A stretch of DNA of 55,986 bases from Rhizobium leguminosarum (GTDB lineage Bacteria; Pseudomonadota; Alphaproteobacteria; Rhizobiales; Rhizobiaceae). The notes beneath the pieces are model-generated. The model had not been told where the DNA came from and did not search any database. It saw only the letters and a list, made by a program, of their open reading frames with translations. Location: assembly GCF_001652265.1 (NCBI RefSeq), contig NZ_LWBS01000402.1, forward strand, positions 1 through 55,986. The letters run 5' to 3'. Positions 43,182 through 51,708 of this stretch are shown piece after piece. How positions within the stretch are numbered: the first letter of the stretch is position 1; each line of letters begins with the position of its first letter. Both the position numbers and the translations under genes were made by a program.

Positions 43182-43964
43182 TTAGTGCGAACCGGCTGCA
43201 ACAAACTCCTTGCAGCGTGCGCTGGTGGGTGCACCAAAGACCTGGGCCGGAGGGCCGAGTTCCTCGACCTGGCCCTGGTGCAAAAACATGACGCGGGTGG
43301 AAACGTCGCGTGCGAACTTCATCTCGTGGGTGACCATCACCATGGTGCGGCCTTCCTCGGCCAGCCCACGAATGACCTTGAGCACTTCGCCGACGAGTTC
43401 CGGATCGAGTGCCGAGGTCGGTTCATCAAACAGCATCACTGCCGGATCGACGCAGAGTGCGCGGGCAATCGACGCACGTTGCTGCTGGCCGCCGGAAAGG
43501 AAGGCGGGGTAGGTGTCCTTCTTGTCGTAAAGACCGACTTTGGCCAGTAGCGACTCGGCCTTTTCGATCGCCGCTTTACGCTCGATACGCAGGATGTGGA
43601 TCGGGGCCTCGATGACGTTCTGGAGAATGGTCATGTGCGGCCAGAGATTGAAGCTCTGGAAGACCATGCCGAGGCCACTCCTCAGCCTCTCGATCTGCCG
43701 CCAGTTGGCGGGGTGGCATTTGCCGTCACGGCCCTTGCGGAAGATCACGTCTTCGCCGTTGATCTGGAAGGTTCCTTGGTCCGGAATTTCGAGGAAGTTG
43801 ATGCAGCGCAGGAACGTGCTCTTTCCTGAGCCCGAAGATCCGATGATCGAGACCACGTCGCCCTTCTCCGCTGAAAGGGAGATCCCCTTCAGCACCTTGT
43901 GTGCGCCGTAGCTCTTGTGAACGTTGCTCACTAGCAAAGCTGGCTTGACTGTTTCGATGTACAT
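43182..43964 (-). CDS. amino acid ABC transporter ATP-binding protein, HisP/GlnQ family
   Basis: A 260-residue ATPase. Walker A is GSSGSGKST, the Q-loop is VFQSFNLWPH, the signature LSGGQQQRASIARAL and Walker B VMLFDEPTSALD. GGAGGTGAA directly before the ATG at 43964 decides the start; a longer frame to 43997 lacks a site. It is the first gene of the twelve-gene operon. The upstream gap (43965-44147) presumably contains the promoter. Confidence 0.94.
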   Translation of the reverse strand: MYIETVKPALLVSNVHKSYGAHKVLKGISLSAEKGDVVSIIGSSGSGKSTFLRCINFLEIPDQGTFQINGEDVIFRKGRDGKCHPANWRQIERLRSGLGMVFQSFNLWPHMTILQNVIEAPIHILRIERKAAIEKAESLLAKVGLYDKKDTYPAFLSGGQQQRASIARALCVDPAVMLFDEPTSALDPELVGEVLKVIRGLAEEGRTMVMVTHEMKFARDVSTRVMFLHQGQVEELGPPAQVFGAPTSARCKEFVAAGSH

Positions 43965-44147
43965 TTCACCTCCATTGACTTGCGAGCGTTGGCCCACTCC
44001 TCCGCGGGCAAAGCTTCGCCATCGCCGTATCTGACAGCGCCATCATTCGTGGTTGCGAGTGTAAAAAATGGACGCGAACGTCCGCACGCGCCGCCTAAAC
44101 GGCGCACGTTCCTCACCTGCCATTGTCTCGGATTTACCGCCGGCGCG

Positions 44148-44834
44148 TTAGCCGGCTATAATCTTGTGTCTGTAGACCTCACAGCCTGGTGCCAGCTGCC
44201 TTAAACCGTTCACCAGCATGTTGGCCGCCTCCTCTAGCGCCTCCTCAGGCATTGGCGCCAAACTTTCCAAAATGAACCACATCCGGCCACCCAGCGTCTC
44301 CAGTCGGGTCCGGGTACCTTGCCGCCAGTTCCAGCGCCGGCACGTGACACCGATATCGTCGCGCCAGATGACTTCACCCTTGGTAGGGTTTTCGATGACC
44401 GCCTCTCCGTTCATAACCGTGTCGAACACTTCGGTTCCGTCTGCAACAGACAGCCGTGGCTTGCCGACATAGGCGTCGAAGTTTTCTCCACCGACCGGTA
44501 TGGCAAAACGCAAGCTGACTGCGTTGTAGAGATCGACGATCGGGTTGATCGAAGGGATACGGCCGTCTTTCTCCACCCGCTTCTTCAGCGCCTGTGCAGA
44601 ACAGGGTGTGCGATTTGGTTTTGCTCCAAACCGGCTATATGCCTCGGCCCAACTTGCCAGATGTGCTTCACTCCAGGCTGGCCCTCCAGCTCGGACAAAA
44701 TCACAAGCCTCTTCCAGCACATTTCTGGCTATGGTGCCGCGCGTGTCATCCTTGATAGCGACGAAGACGCTGATCGCGCGAAAGTCTGGTGCGATGTTTG
44801 CAATTTCTTTGTCGATGACCGGAAATTCCAACAT
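44148..44834 (-). CDS. B3/B4 tRNA-binding-domain protein
   Basis: A 228-residue protein of the B3_4 family, the fold found as an editing module in the phenylalanyl-tRNA synthetase beta chain and as free-standing proteins. Typical motifs are SRFGAKPNRTPCSAQALKKR, PSINPIVDLYNAVSLRF, and PVGGENFDAY. Free-standing members may deacylate mischarged tRNA or bind amino acid derivatives, but their role is not established. It diverges from the XRE-cupin regulator with only 43 bp between the starts, so their promoters overlap. A possible purpose is protection against homoserine or another non-proteinogenic amino acid (inference). Confidence 0.8.
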   Translation of the reverse strand: MLEFPVIDKEIANIAPDFRAISVFVAIKDDTRGTIARNVLEEACDFVRAGGPAWSEAHLASWAEAYSRFGAKPNRTPCSAQALKKRVEKDGRIPSINPIVDLYNAVSLRFAIPVGGENFDAYVGKPRLSVADGTEVFDTVMNGEAVIENPTKGEVIWRDDIGVTCRRWNWRQGTRTRLETLGGRMWFILESLAPMPEEALEEAANMLVNGLRQLAPGCEVYRHKIIAG

Positions 44835-44877
44835 GCCCTCTAGCTCCCATTGACCAATTTAGTCTATAATACCGACC

Positions 44878-45501
44878 ATGGAAAAGAAAGTCAATATATC
44901 GACCGAAGCAGTCACCGACGTCGAGCGCGTCAGTGCAACCGTGTCCCAGAACCTCAAATTGTTCAGGAAACAGAATGGCCTGACACTCGATGAATTGTCG
45001 CGCAAATCCGGTGTCAGCAAAGGCATGCTGGTCGAAATCGAAAAGGGCAGCGCAAACCCGAGCATTGCGACGCTCTGCCGGGCAGCGACCGCATTGGGCG
45101 TTTCTGTCGCCGATTTCGTCGGGGTCGCAGTTAACGTGCCTGTGCGCATCGTTCCACCCGAGGATGCCTCGATCCTCTGGCGTGGTCCGAAGGGCGGGAG
45201 TGCCACTCTTCTGGTTGGAACCCACGGGCCGGATGAAATCGAGCTTTGGCGCTGGACGCTGTTTCCCGGTGAGGTTTTCGAATCGCCCGGCCATTCGGCC
45301 GGAACACTCGAACTGCTGAATGTGGAAACCGGCGCGCTTACCTTGAAACTGGCTGATAGCGAGCACCTCGTTAAAGCGGGCTCTTCGGTTTTGGCACGGA
45401 CGGAGGACAAACATGCTTACATGAATTGTGGCAAGGAGGAGCTCCGCTTTGTAATGACTGTCGCGGAGCTGCAGCGTCCGCGCGTGAGAACGGGCCTGTA
45501 A
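44878..45501 (+). CDS. XRE-family regulator with cupin domain
   Basis: A 207-residue regulator. The N-terminal HTH (about residues 20-80) reads LFRKQNGLTLDELSRKSGVSKGMLVEIEKG, followed by a C-terminal cupin sensor domain (about 130-195) with GEVFESPGHSAGTLELL and a late HAY. This architecture controls many amino acid and polyamine genes. Adjacent B3/4 genes are often found with such regulators. It likely controls its divergent neighbour and possibly the importer operon beyond it. Confidence 0.92.
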   Translation: MEKKVNISTEAVTDVERVSATVSQNLKLFRKQNGLTLDELSRKSGVSKGMLVEIEKGSANPSIATLCRAATALGVSVADFVGVAVNVPVRIVPPEDASILWRGPKGGSATLLVGTHGPDEIELWRWTLFPGEVFESPGHSAGTLELLNVETGALTLKLADSEHLVKAGSSVLARTEDKHAYMNCGKEELRFVMTVAELQRPRVRTGL

Positions 45502-45615
45502 AGACAACTGCTGCTGCTTGAGGTCGGACCGAAGCACTTTTGGGTTGGCGGAGCAAAAACGTTGCCGCATGCACCGGCCGTCTCCTGAAGTCGAACACCG
45601 TGAGCCTAACACCAC

Positions 45616-46902
45616 ATGGATGGTCACGCTCATCTCCACTGGCGCACCTCAATGAGCGCCGACTCGATGGCCGCAGCAGCTGATATTCGAATACTGTTTG
45701 GAACAGAGATCGATTGGTCTAGTCCACCGATGAGGTACAAGTTCATGCGAGATCGCGATGAGTTAGATGCGGCCGATCCGGAGTTCGACGAACTCGGATT
45801 CTCGACGCGTGCTATCCACCAACCAGTCGACCTGTCATTGAACCATCCCGCTCAATCGGTCAGAAAAATCAGCGGTGCGGACAACAACGCCCACTCAGCG
45901 ACGGACATGCTCGAGAAGACGTTGGCTCGCCTCGAAGGAGCCGAGGCCGGCTTGGTGCTTTCATCAGGGTTGGCCGCCTTCAATATGCTCGCACTGGCGC
46001 TTCTCTCCGAAGGCGACGAGATGATCGTCCACAGGCAAGTTTGTACCGATACGGCCGCTCTGATGGAGAAGACGCTAACGCGGGCCGGCATCACAATGGT
46101 CCCGGTTGACCTGTCGCTTCCTGCAAACATCTGCCATGCGGTGACGCCTCGAACGCGTCTCATTTATTTTGATACGCCGACAAATCCTCTTGGCGACATT
46201 CTCGACATTGCTGCAATCGCAGAATGCGGTCGTTCCTGCGGCCTCAAGATCGTCGTTGACAGCACATTCGCTTCGCCAGCCTTGCAGCGCCCGATTGAGC
46301 ACGGCGCCGATATTGTCCTGCAATCGCTTACCAAATACATCAACGGTCATGGCGACACACTCGGCGGTGCCCTGCTGGGAGACACCGCAATCATTCACAA
46401 ACTGCGGGAAACCAACCTTCGTTTTCCTGAGGCGACCGTGATCTCACCGCAGGCTTCGTTCCTCATCCTTCGTGGCGTGAAAACACTTGCTCTCAGGATG
46501 GACCGGCACAGTTCCGCCGCCCATGCGATCGCGCTGACATTGGAAACCCATCCGGCGGTGGCGTGGGTGAGATATCCCTTTCTTCCATCTCATCCGAACC
46601 ATTCCATCGCTCGCAGGCAGATGTCAGGTGGCTCGGGAATGTTGGCTTTCGGCCTTCGTGCAGGCAGGGATGGTGCCACTGCGATGATCAGCAGACTGCG
46701 GCTTATACAGTCGGGCGTCAATCTGGCAGAGGTCGGCAGCCTCATATGCCATTCGGCCCGCCTCACCAGCACCCGCCACCTGTCCCTTTCAGGAGGCGGC
46801 CTTTGCGACGCGCTTGGAGATGACGTCATCCGCTGCTCCGTCGGCCTGGAGGATGCCGAGGATCTTATCGAAGACATCCTGGAGGCTCTGGATTTCGGCT
46901 GA
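45616..46902 (+). CDS. atypical Cys/Met-metabolism PLP-family protein
   Basis: A 428-residue paralogue of the 39636 enzyme. The PLP lysine is kept (K240 in QSLTKYINGHGD) as is the PLP aspartate motif KIVVDSTFASP. The family's phosphate-binding Tyr-x-Arg segment is replaced by NNAHSATD (residues 90-97), and the ring-stacking tyrosine region reads RQVCTDTAAL. The N-terminus also has an unusual 60-residue extension. It may act on a different substrate or be impaired. No clear ribosome-binding site precedes the ATG at 45616; 45652 is an alternative. A convergent sigma-54 activator follows. Confidence 0.8.
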   Translation: MDGHAHLHWRTSMSADSMAAAADIRILFGTEIDWSSPPMRYKFMRDRDELDAADPEFDELGFSTRAIHQPVDLSLNHPAQSVRKISGADNNAHSATDMLEKTLARLEGAEAGLVLSSGLAAFNMLALALLSEGDEMIVHRQVCTDTAALMEKTLTRAGITMVPVDLSLPANICHAVTPRTRLIYFDTPTNPLGDILDIAAIAECGRSCGLKIVVDSTFASPALQRPIEHGADIVLQSLTKYINGHGDTLGGALLGDTAIIHKLRETNLRFPEATVISPQASFLILRGVKTLALRMDRHSSAAHAIALTLETHPAVAWVRYPFLPSHPNHSIARRQMSGGSGMLAFGLRAGRDGATAMISRLRLIQSGVNLAEVGSLICHSARLTSTRHLSLSGGGLCDALGDDVIRCSVGLEDAEDLIEDILEALDFG

Positions 46903-46984
46903 GCGTTTGTCTTGCCCGACCACGCGAGCCAAAGCGGGGGGAATTGTTTGCAGCTGAAAACGGGGCGACTTCCTTGAAGGCAAG

Positions 46985-48337
46985 CTATTTTACGTCCGGC
47001 TCCTTGAGAAGGCGATAGAGGTGGGCGCGGCTGATACCGAGCAATTCAGCCGCACGGCTCCTGTTACCGCGCGTTTGTTTGAGAGCGGCACGGATCTCCG
47101 CGTCCGTTTGGGATCGTATCCTGTCTTTGAGTGGCTGCGTCGCGTCTGGCTCAGCCGGGGTTGAGGAAACCTCCTGGACAGAAATGGCGAGTGTCCCGGT
47201 AATGATCATTCGCGTCAGCGCGTTTTCGAGCTCGCGCACGTTTCCCGGCCACGCGTATCCGATCAACAGATTGCGATCGTGATCGGTCAGGTTTGGTGTG
47301 GACTTACCCAGCCGCCCTGCGATGCGCGCAAGCAAGCACTCGGCAAGGTGTGGGATATCGCCCCTATGCCGCAGGGGAGGGACGTTGATCGGCAAAACAT
47401 TCAGCCGGTGATACAGGTCCTCGCGAAAGCGGCCCACCTTCACCAAGTCAAGAAGAGCTTTATTGGTCGCACAGATGATGCCCAAGTTGATACTGACCGG
47501 ATTGGTACCGCCGACACGTACGATTTCGTTCATCTGCAGAACGCGCAGCAAACTGCCCTGAAGGGCAAGCGGCATGTCGCCGATCTCGTCCAGGAAAAGC
47601 ACGCCGCCTGTGGCAAGTTCAAACTTGCCCGGTTTGCCCTGGCTGCGAGCGCCCGTGAAAGCACCGCCTTCGTATCCAAAGAGCTCGGCTTCAATCAGCT
47701 CGCTGGGAATGGACGCGCAGTTGACCCACACAAAGGGTCCACTACGCCTGTCCGACAGTGCATGAAGGGCATGCGCGGCCAGTTCCTTGCCCGCGCCGGT
47801 CTCGCCACAAATCATCACAGGCAAATCATACGCAGCGGCCACCTTGATGGCGTCACGATAGGAATCCATCAACTCGCCCATGCCGATGATGTCATTCAGC
47901 CTGAACTTCGATTGCCACGCTCTGGGACGTTGCGGAATGGCGAGTTCTGCTTTCGATATGCGGCTGTAGGTCTTCTTCAAGGCATCATAGTCAGAGAAGA
48001 GGGCAAGCCCGACCGCGCCGATGATCTTGCCGTCCCGGTGCACGGGAACTTGCTTCGTTACCAGTTTATGGCCACGAACCTCGAGCGGATAACCGACATG
48101 GGTGCCGATCCCGCGTGCAACGAAATGAAGCTTGGTCTGTGGCCCAACCACATCGGTTATGTGGCGCCCGAGGAAGTCATCGGCCTCACCCCCGAGCAGC
48201 TTGCAGTAGGGCTCATTGATCAGGACGATTGTCCCGGCTGTATCGACGGCGACGAGGCAGTCTGAGACATGATCGAGCACGAGACGGAGAAACCCGGCTT
48301 CTTCCGATGAACCTGTGAACCACTCCGGAAGCGTCAT
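46985..48337 (-). CDS. sigma-54-dependent transcriptional activator
   Basis: A 450-residue enhancer-binding protein. An N-terminal PAS domain (about residues 15-120, CLVAVDTAGTIVLINEPYCK) senses an unknown signal. The central AAA+ domain has Walker A GETGAGKE (178-185), the sigma-54 loop GAFTGA (225-230) and Walker B GGVLFLDEIGD. A Fis-type HTH ends the protein (NRSRAAELLGISRAHLYRLL). It diverges from the alpha/beta hydrolase gene, which has a -24/-12 promoter and upstream inverted repeats, so it almost certainly drives that operon. A small molecule bound by PAS is the expected input; there is no receiver domain. Confidence 0.95.
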   Translation of the reverse strand: MTLPEWFTGSSEEAGFLRLVLDHVSDCLVAVDTAGTIVLINEPYCKLLGGEADDFLGRHITDVVGPQTKLHFVARGIGTHVGYPLEVRGHKLVTKQVPVHRDGKIIGAVGLALFSDYDALKKTYSRISKAELAIPQRPRAWQSKFRLNDIIGMGELMDSYRDAIKVAAAYDLPVMICGETGAGKELAAHALHALSDRRSGPFVWVNCASIPSELIEAELFGYEGGAFTGARSQGKPGKFELATGGVLFLDEIGDMPLALQGSLLRVLQMNEIVRVGGTNPVSINLGIICATNKALLDLVKVGRFREDLYHRLNVLPINVPPLRHRGDIPHLAECLLARIAGRLGKSTPNLTDHDRNLLIGYAWPGNVRELENALTRMIITGTLAISVQEVSSTPAEPDATQPLKDRIRSQTDAEIRAALKQTRGNRSRAAELLGISRAHLYRLLKEPDVK

Positions 48338-48398
48338 CTCAGCCTGACCTGGTTGGAACCCCGATGAAATTACGTCACGATCACTCTACCGACTAATC

Positions 48399-48426
48399 GT
48401 CTCTAAAGCGAGACAATATGTGTCTC
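48399..48426. promoter_or_regulatory. candidate enhancer (UAS) for the sigma-54 activator
   Basis: GTCTC-TAAAGC-GAGAC (48399-48414) is an inverted repeat, followed by another GTCTC at 48422-48426. The whole is flanked by CTAAT and ATTAG. It lies about 125-150 bp upstream of the -24/-12 element, a normal distance for activator binding sites. Confidence 0.55.
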
Positions 48427-48547
48427 TATTAGGTGACGGTATATGCGAGAGACTGACGGGCAAGTGTTTGTCGAGCGGCGAGGAACCTTCGAAATTTGCT
48501 CATGTTTCCAGCTCGTTGAGCAATGGCGACCCTCCAACACCGCCAAC

Positions 48548-48562
48548 TGGCCCGCCCCTTGC
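48548..48562 (+). promoter_or_regulatory. sigma-54 (-24/-12) promoter
   Basis: TGGCCCGCCCCTTGC matches the consensus TGGCACG-N4-TTGC at every position but one, with the exact GG-N10-GC spacing. It lies 40 bp before the hydrolase ATG on the same strand and opposite a sigma-54 activator gene. Confidence 0.85.
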
Positions 48563-48601
48563 GATGCTTACGGTGTAAAAACCTAAAGGGGAGCAGAAAT
48601 A

Positions 48602-49429
48602 ATGCATATCGAAACCATGACAATCGGCGATACGGTTGTGCACGTGTCGGGCGCCGGTTTGCCGCTTGTGTTCGTGCACGGGTTCACGACCACAGCCCAA
48701 TTCTGGCGGGAGCAAATTGAGGCGTTCTCGTCCCGTTACAGGGTCATCCGCATCGATCTTCCAGGACACGGTGTATCGCCACGACCGGAGGGACGCAGCT
48801 ACACAATCGCGGCCTTCGCAAATGATATCCTGGCGGTCTATCGTGCACTCGAAATCGACGAAGCCATTCTCGTCGGCCTCTCAATGGGAGGAACGGTGGC
48901 GCAGACCTTTACCCTGTCCCACCCCGAGCGTGTCCTCGCGCTTGTGCTTGTCGGGGCAACGCCCCACGGACTTGGCGCGGATGTCAATGTCGACAATGTT
49001 CTCAAGGCCATCGATGACCTCGGCGTTGTCCAGGCGAGCCAGAATGTCATCGAGCGCTCGTTCGGCCGTACAGCCGGCAGAGACCTTGTCGAATTTGCCA
49101 GACAAGAGGTTGCCCAAACGCCGGCTTTTGTTGCACGGGAGGCGATCGCCTCACTCAATGCGTCGGACAGCCGGGCCAATCTTCACGATATCGCCGTCCC
49201 CACGCTGGTCGTGGTCGGCACTGAGGACATCATCACGCCACCCGGAGAATCCGTTGTTCTCGCAGAGGGTATTCCGGAAAGCCGGCTTGAGGTTATAGCG
49301 GACGCGGGTCATTTCCCGATGCTCGAGCAGCCGCAGGTCTTCAACCATGTCCTCGAGAGCTTTCTCAAGGACTGCGATAGTCGTTTTTCTCGGTCGAGCG
49401 GCACAGGCCTCTCGCGTCAAACCGTTTGA
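48602..49429 (+). CDS. alpha/beta hydrolase
   Basis: A 275-residue cytoplasmic alpha/beta-fold hydrolase with a complete triad: S94 in VGLSMGG, D209 in VGTEDIITPP and H237 in DAGHFPMLEQP. The oxyanion motif HGF lies near residue 25. It resembles the 3-oxoadipate enol-lactonase/esterase group, but the substrate is not identifiable. GGGGAG nine bases upstream supports the ATG. It is the first gene of a sigma-54-driven operon with the transporter 13 bp downstream, so it likely hydrolyses an imported ester, lactone or amide. Confidence 0.9.
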   Translation: MHIETMTIGDTVVHVSGAGLPLVFVHGFTTTAQFWREQIEAFSSRYRVIRIDLPGHGVSPRPEGRSYTIAAFANDILAVYRALEIDEAILVGLSMGGTVAQTFTLSHPERVLALVLVGATPHGLGADVNVDNVLKAIDDLGVVQASQNVIERSFGRTAGRDLVEFARQEVAQTPAFVAREAIASLNASDSRANLHDIAVPTLVVVGTEDIITPPGESVVLAEGIPESRLEVIADAGHFPMLEQPQVFNHVLESFLKDCDSRFSRSSGTGLSRQTV

Positions 49430-49442
49430 GTGGGAGGCTCAC

Positions 49443-51065
49443 ATGTCTGTTCAAGAGATGACTTCACAGATCAAGCCAAAAGCGCACGATCTGGACCGCA
49501 ACACGAAACGGACCGTTTTTGCGGCCGCGCTCGGAACCGTTTTCGAATGGTACGACTTCTTTATCTACGGCTCCCTTGCCGCCTTCTTCAGTACGCTGTT
49601 CTTCCCGAAGGGCAACGAGACGGCCGCCTTGCTCGCAGCGCTGGCGACCTTCGGCGCGGGCTTCGTCCTTCGGCCTTTTGGTGCAATCGTCTTTGGCAGG
49701 CTCGGTGACCTTGTTGGCCGGAAGAAAACCTTCCTTGTAACCATGCTGGTCATGGGTCTTGCCACGGCGGCCATCGGTCTGCTGCCGACATACGATTCCA
49801 TCGGCTGGGCGGCGCCGGCTTTGCTGGTCGGGCTGCGCCTGCTGCAGGGGTTGGCGGTTGGCGGCGAGTTTGGGGGCGCGGTGACCTACGTTGCGGAGCA
49901 TTCCGACCGCGATCGGCGGGGGCTCACGACAAGCTGGATACAGATCACCGCAACGCTTGGTTTATTCTTGTCGCTGATCGTGATCGTTCTTTGCCGGTCC
50001 TCGTTGTCGGCGGAGGATTTTGCGAGCTGGGGATGGCGCATACCCTTCATTGGTTCAATCCTGCTTTTGATCCTGTCGCTCTATATCCGCCTGAAGCTGC
50101 ACGAGTCGCCGGTCTTCCAGGAAATGAAGGCGCAGGGGAAAGGCTCGAAGAACCCGATCGCCGAGACCTTGGGTGACCGCAAGAACCTGCGCCTTGTGCT
50201 GGTGGCAATCTTCGGCGTCGTCGCCGGGCAGGCGGTCATCTGGTACACGGGCCATTTCTACAGCCTGTATTTCATGACGACCATACTAAAGCTGACCCAG
50301 GATCAGGCAAACTTCTACATGCTCGTTGCCCTTACGCTCGGCACCCCGTTCTTCCTGTTCTTCGGTTGGCTTTCCGACAGGATCGGACGCAAGTGGATCG
50401 TCGTGACGGGATGCGCTTTGTCGGCGCTGCTGATCATGCCGCTTTTCCAAGCACTGGCGACCTATGGCAATCCTGTGCTGACAGAGTTCCGCGCCAAAAC
50501 GTCAGTGGTACTGGTGGGCAATGACTGCAACCACGACCAATCCTTTATCGGACAATTGTTCCGGCCGCAGGCAACGACGGAATGCCAGAAGGTGAAGGCG
50601 CTGCTGACTGGGCGTGCCGTTCCTTACACCGTGAAGGTCGACCCAGAACCTCTCCGAATCCAGATCAACGGTGGCGAGGCTAAAACCCTGAATGAGGGCG
50701 AACTCGTTGCCGCCCTGACGGGAGTGGGGATGCCGGCGGCAAATGCCCCGGTCCAGCCGAATGGTCCCATGGTCGTCCTCGTGCTCTTTGCCTTGGTCTT
50801 CCTGGCGACAATGGTCTACGGACCGCTCGGGGCGCTTCTGGTCGAACTCTTTCCCGTTCGGATACGGTACAGCGGTGTTTCGGTTGCCCTGCAACTCGGC
50901 AATGGATGGATTGGTGGATTTGCGCCTTTCGTGGCAACGGCAGTTGTGCTCACGACAGGAAACATCTTCGGCGGTCTCTGGTACACGGTAGCCTTTGCCG
51001 GTTTGACGGCAGTGATTGGTGCACTTCTCCTTCCGGAAACGCGGGGGCGCGATCTGAACACATAA
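49443..51065 (+). CDS. MHS-family (MFS) metabolite:H+ symporter
   Basis: A 540-residue transporter with about twelve helices. The N-terminal block RTVFAAALGTVFEWYDFFIY and the loop motif GRLGDLVGRKK are diagnostic of MHS symporters, which import organic acids, betaines or aromatic acids. A hydrophilic segment of about 90 residues (roughly 350-450, between TM9 and TM10) enlarges it compared with the usual 430. GGGAGG precedes the ATG at 49443. It is co-transcribed with the hydrolase and followed by an intrinsic terminator. Confidence 0.9.
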   Translation: MSVQEMTSQIKPKAHDLDRNTKRTVFAAALGTVFEWYDFFIYGSLAAFFSTLFFPKGNETAALLAALATFGAGFVLRPFGAIVFGRLGDLVGRKKTFLVTMLVMGLATAAIGLLPTYDSIGWAAPALLVGLRLLQGLAVGGEFGGAVTYVAEHSDRDRRGLTTSWIQITATLGLFLSLIVIVLCRSSLSAEDFASWGWRIPFIGSILLLILSLYIRLKLHESPVFQEMKAQGKGSKNPIAETLGDRKNLRLVLVAIFGVVAGQAVIWYTGHFYSLYFMTTILKLTQDQANFYMLVALTLGTPFFLFFGWLSDRIGRKWIVVTGCALSALLIMPLFQALATYGNPVLTEFRAKTSVVLVGNDCNHDQSFIGQLFRPQATTECQKVKALLTGRAVPYTVKVDPEPLRIQINGGEAKTLNEGELVAALTGVGMPAANAPVQPNGPMVVLVLFALVFLATMVYGPLGALLVELFPVRIRYSGVSVALQLGNGWIGGFAPFVATAVVLTTGNIFGGLWYTVAFAGLTAVIGALLLPETRGRDLNT

Positions 51066-51143
51066 TCTTCACAACGAGGGTCGCCCCGCGCAGGGGACTT
51101 CGGTGAATATGGCTTCCGCCCCACTGCCTTGAAAACCGCATCG

Positions 51144-51170
51144 AAAGTCCGGGCACTTGTCCGGACTTTT
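51144..51170 (+). terminator. intrinsic terminator of the hydrolase-transporter operon
   Basis: AAAGTCCGG (51144-51152) and CCGGACTTT (51161-51169) form a perfect 9-bp stem with an 8-nt loop, followed by TTCTGT on the plus strand, 79 bp after the transporter stop. AAA before and TTT after make it potentially bidirectional. Confidence 0.8.
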
Positions 51171-51174
51171 CTGT

Positions 51175-51708
51175 CACTGGACGGGCATGACAGCCCGAAG
51201 AAATCGTAGCTTGCAGATTATCATCATCAGGACAAGCTGAACCGCTGAGATCGCCCCCGTGCATCGCAAGTGCGCCCGAGATCTACGGGCAGATGATCGG
51301 GCGACACGTTTAGGCTTGGCCACACGCGCCACACCAGGACCCGCCTGTTGCGCCAACGGTCTGCTAAAGCGGGTAAATGGAATTTTGCAAATCTGGGGAC
51401 CATTCCTGGATAAAAACGGGAGCTCATTGAAATTGACTACAATAAAATCATACACTGCCTACGTTTTAAGCATGCGGTTTATTTAAGCAGCAGCCGCGGT
51501 AAAGTGCGAAATTTTGGCGGTTTCTGCTGCTATTTTGGCCGGAAATGCATGCCTTGGCCCTATTGCGCAATTGGCGGGTTTTACCTGTAATGCGGCTTAA
51601 GCAAGCCTAGCGGCTCGCAAGTAATAGTACCTCAAAATTGAGAATTGGCTGAGATCGAACTCGCGTTAAGCGAGACGGCGAAGCTATGCAAACACGGAGC
51701 AAGCGGCA
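51175..51708. other. unassigned region before the nitrile hydratase cluster
   Basis: About 530 bp of low-GC sequence with no recognisable gene. The palindromes ATTGCGCAAT (51562-51571) and GCTTAAGC (51595-51602), and two copies of ATTTTGGC near 51513 and 51534, are possible regulatory sites. I found no cobalamin riboswitch B12 box and no correctly spaced -24/-12 element. The promoter for the cobalt/nitrile hydratase genes presumably lies here. Confidence 0.5.

Noticed and set aside
44008..44021. Minus-strand TGGC-N6-TTGC upstream of the amino acid importer operon, like a sigma-54 promoter
   Set aside because: The GG to GC spacing is 9 rather than the required 10 bases, which normally abolishes sigma-54 recognition.
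51174..51455. 93-codon minus-strand frame between the transporter and the CobW-like gene
   Set aside because: Arginine- and alanine-rich out-of-frame-like composition, no family resemblance, and it begins in AT-rich DNA without a clear ribosome-binding site.
51488..51502. CAGCAGCCGCGGTAA, identical to the 3' part of the universal 16S rRNA 515 region
   Set aside because: The match is only 15 nt; the flanking sequence does not resemble 16S rRNA, so it is a chance match rather than an rRNA fragment.
51668..51676. AAGCGAGAC, also present in the sigma-54 UAS at 48406-48414
   Set aside because: A single 9-mer without an inverted partner and without a -24/-12 element nearby is likely coincidence.
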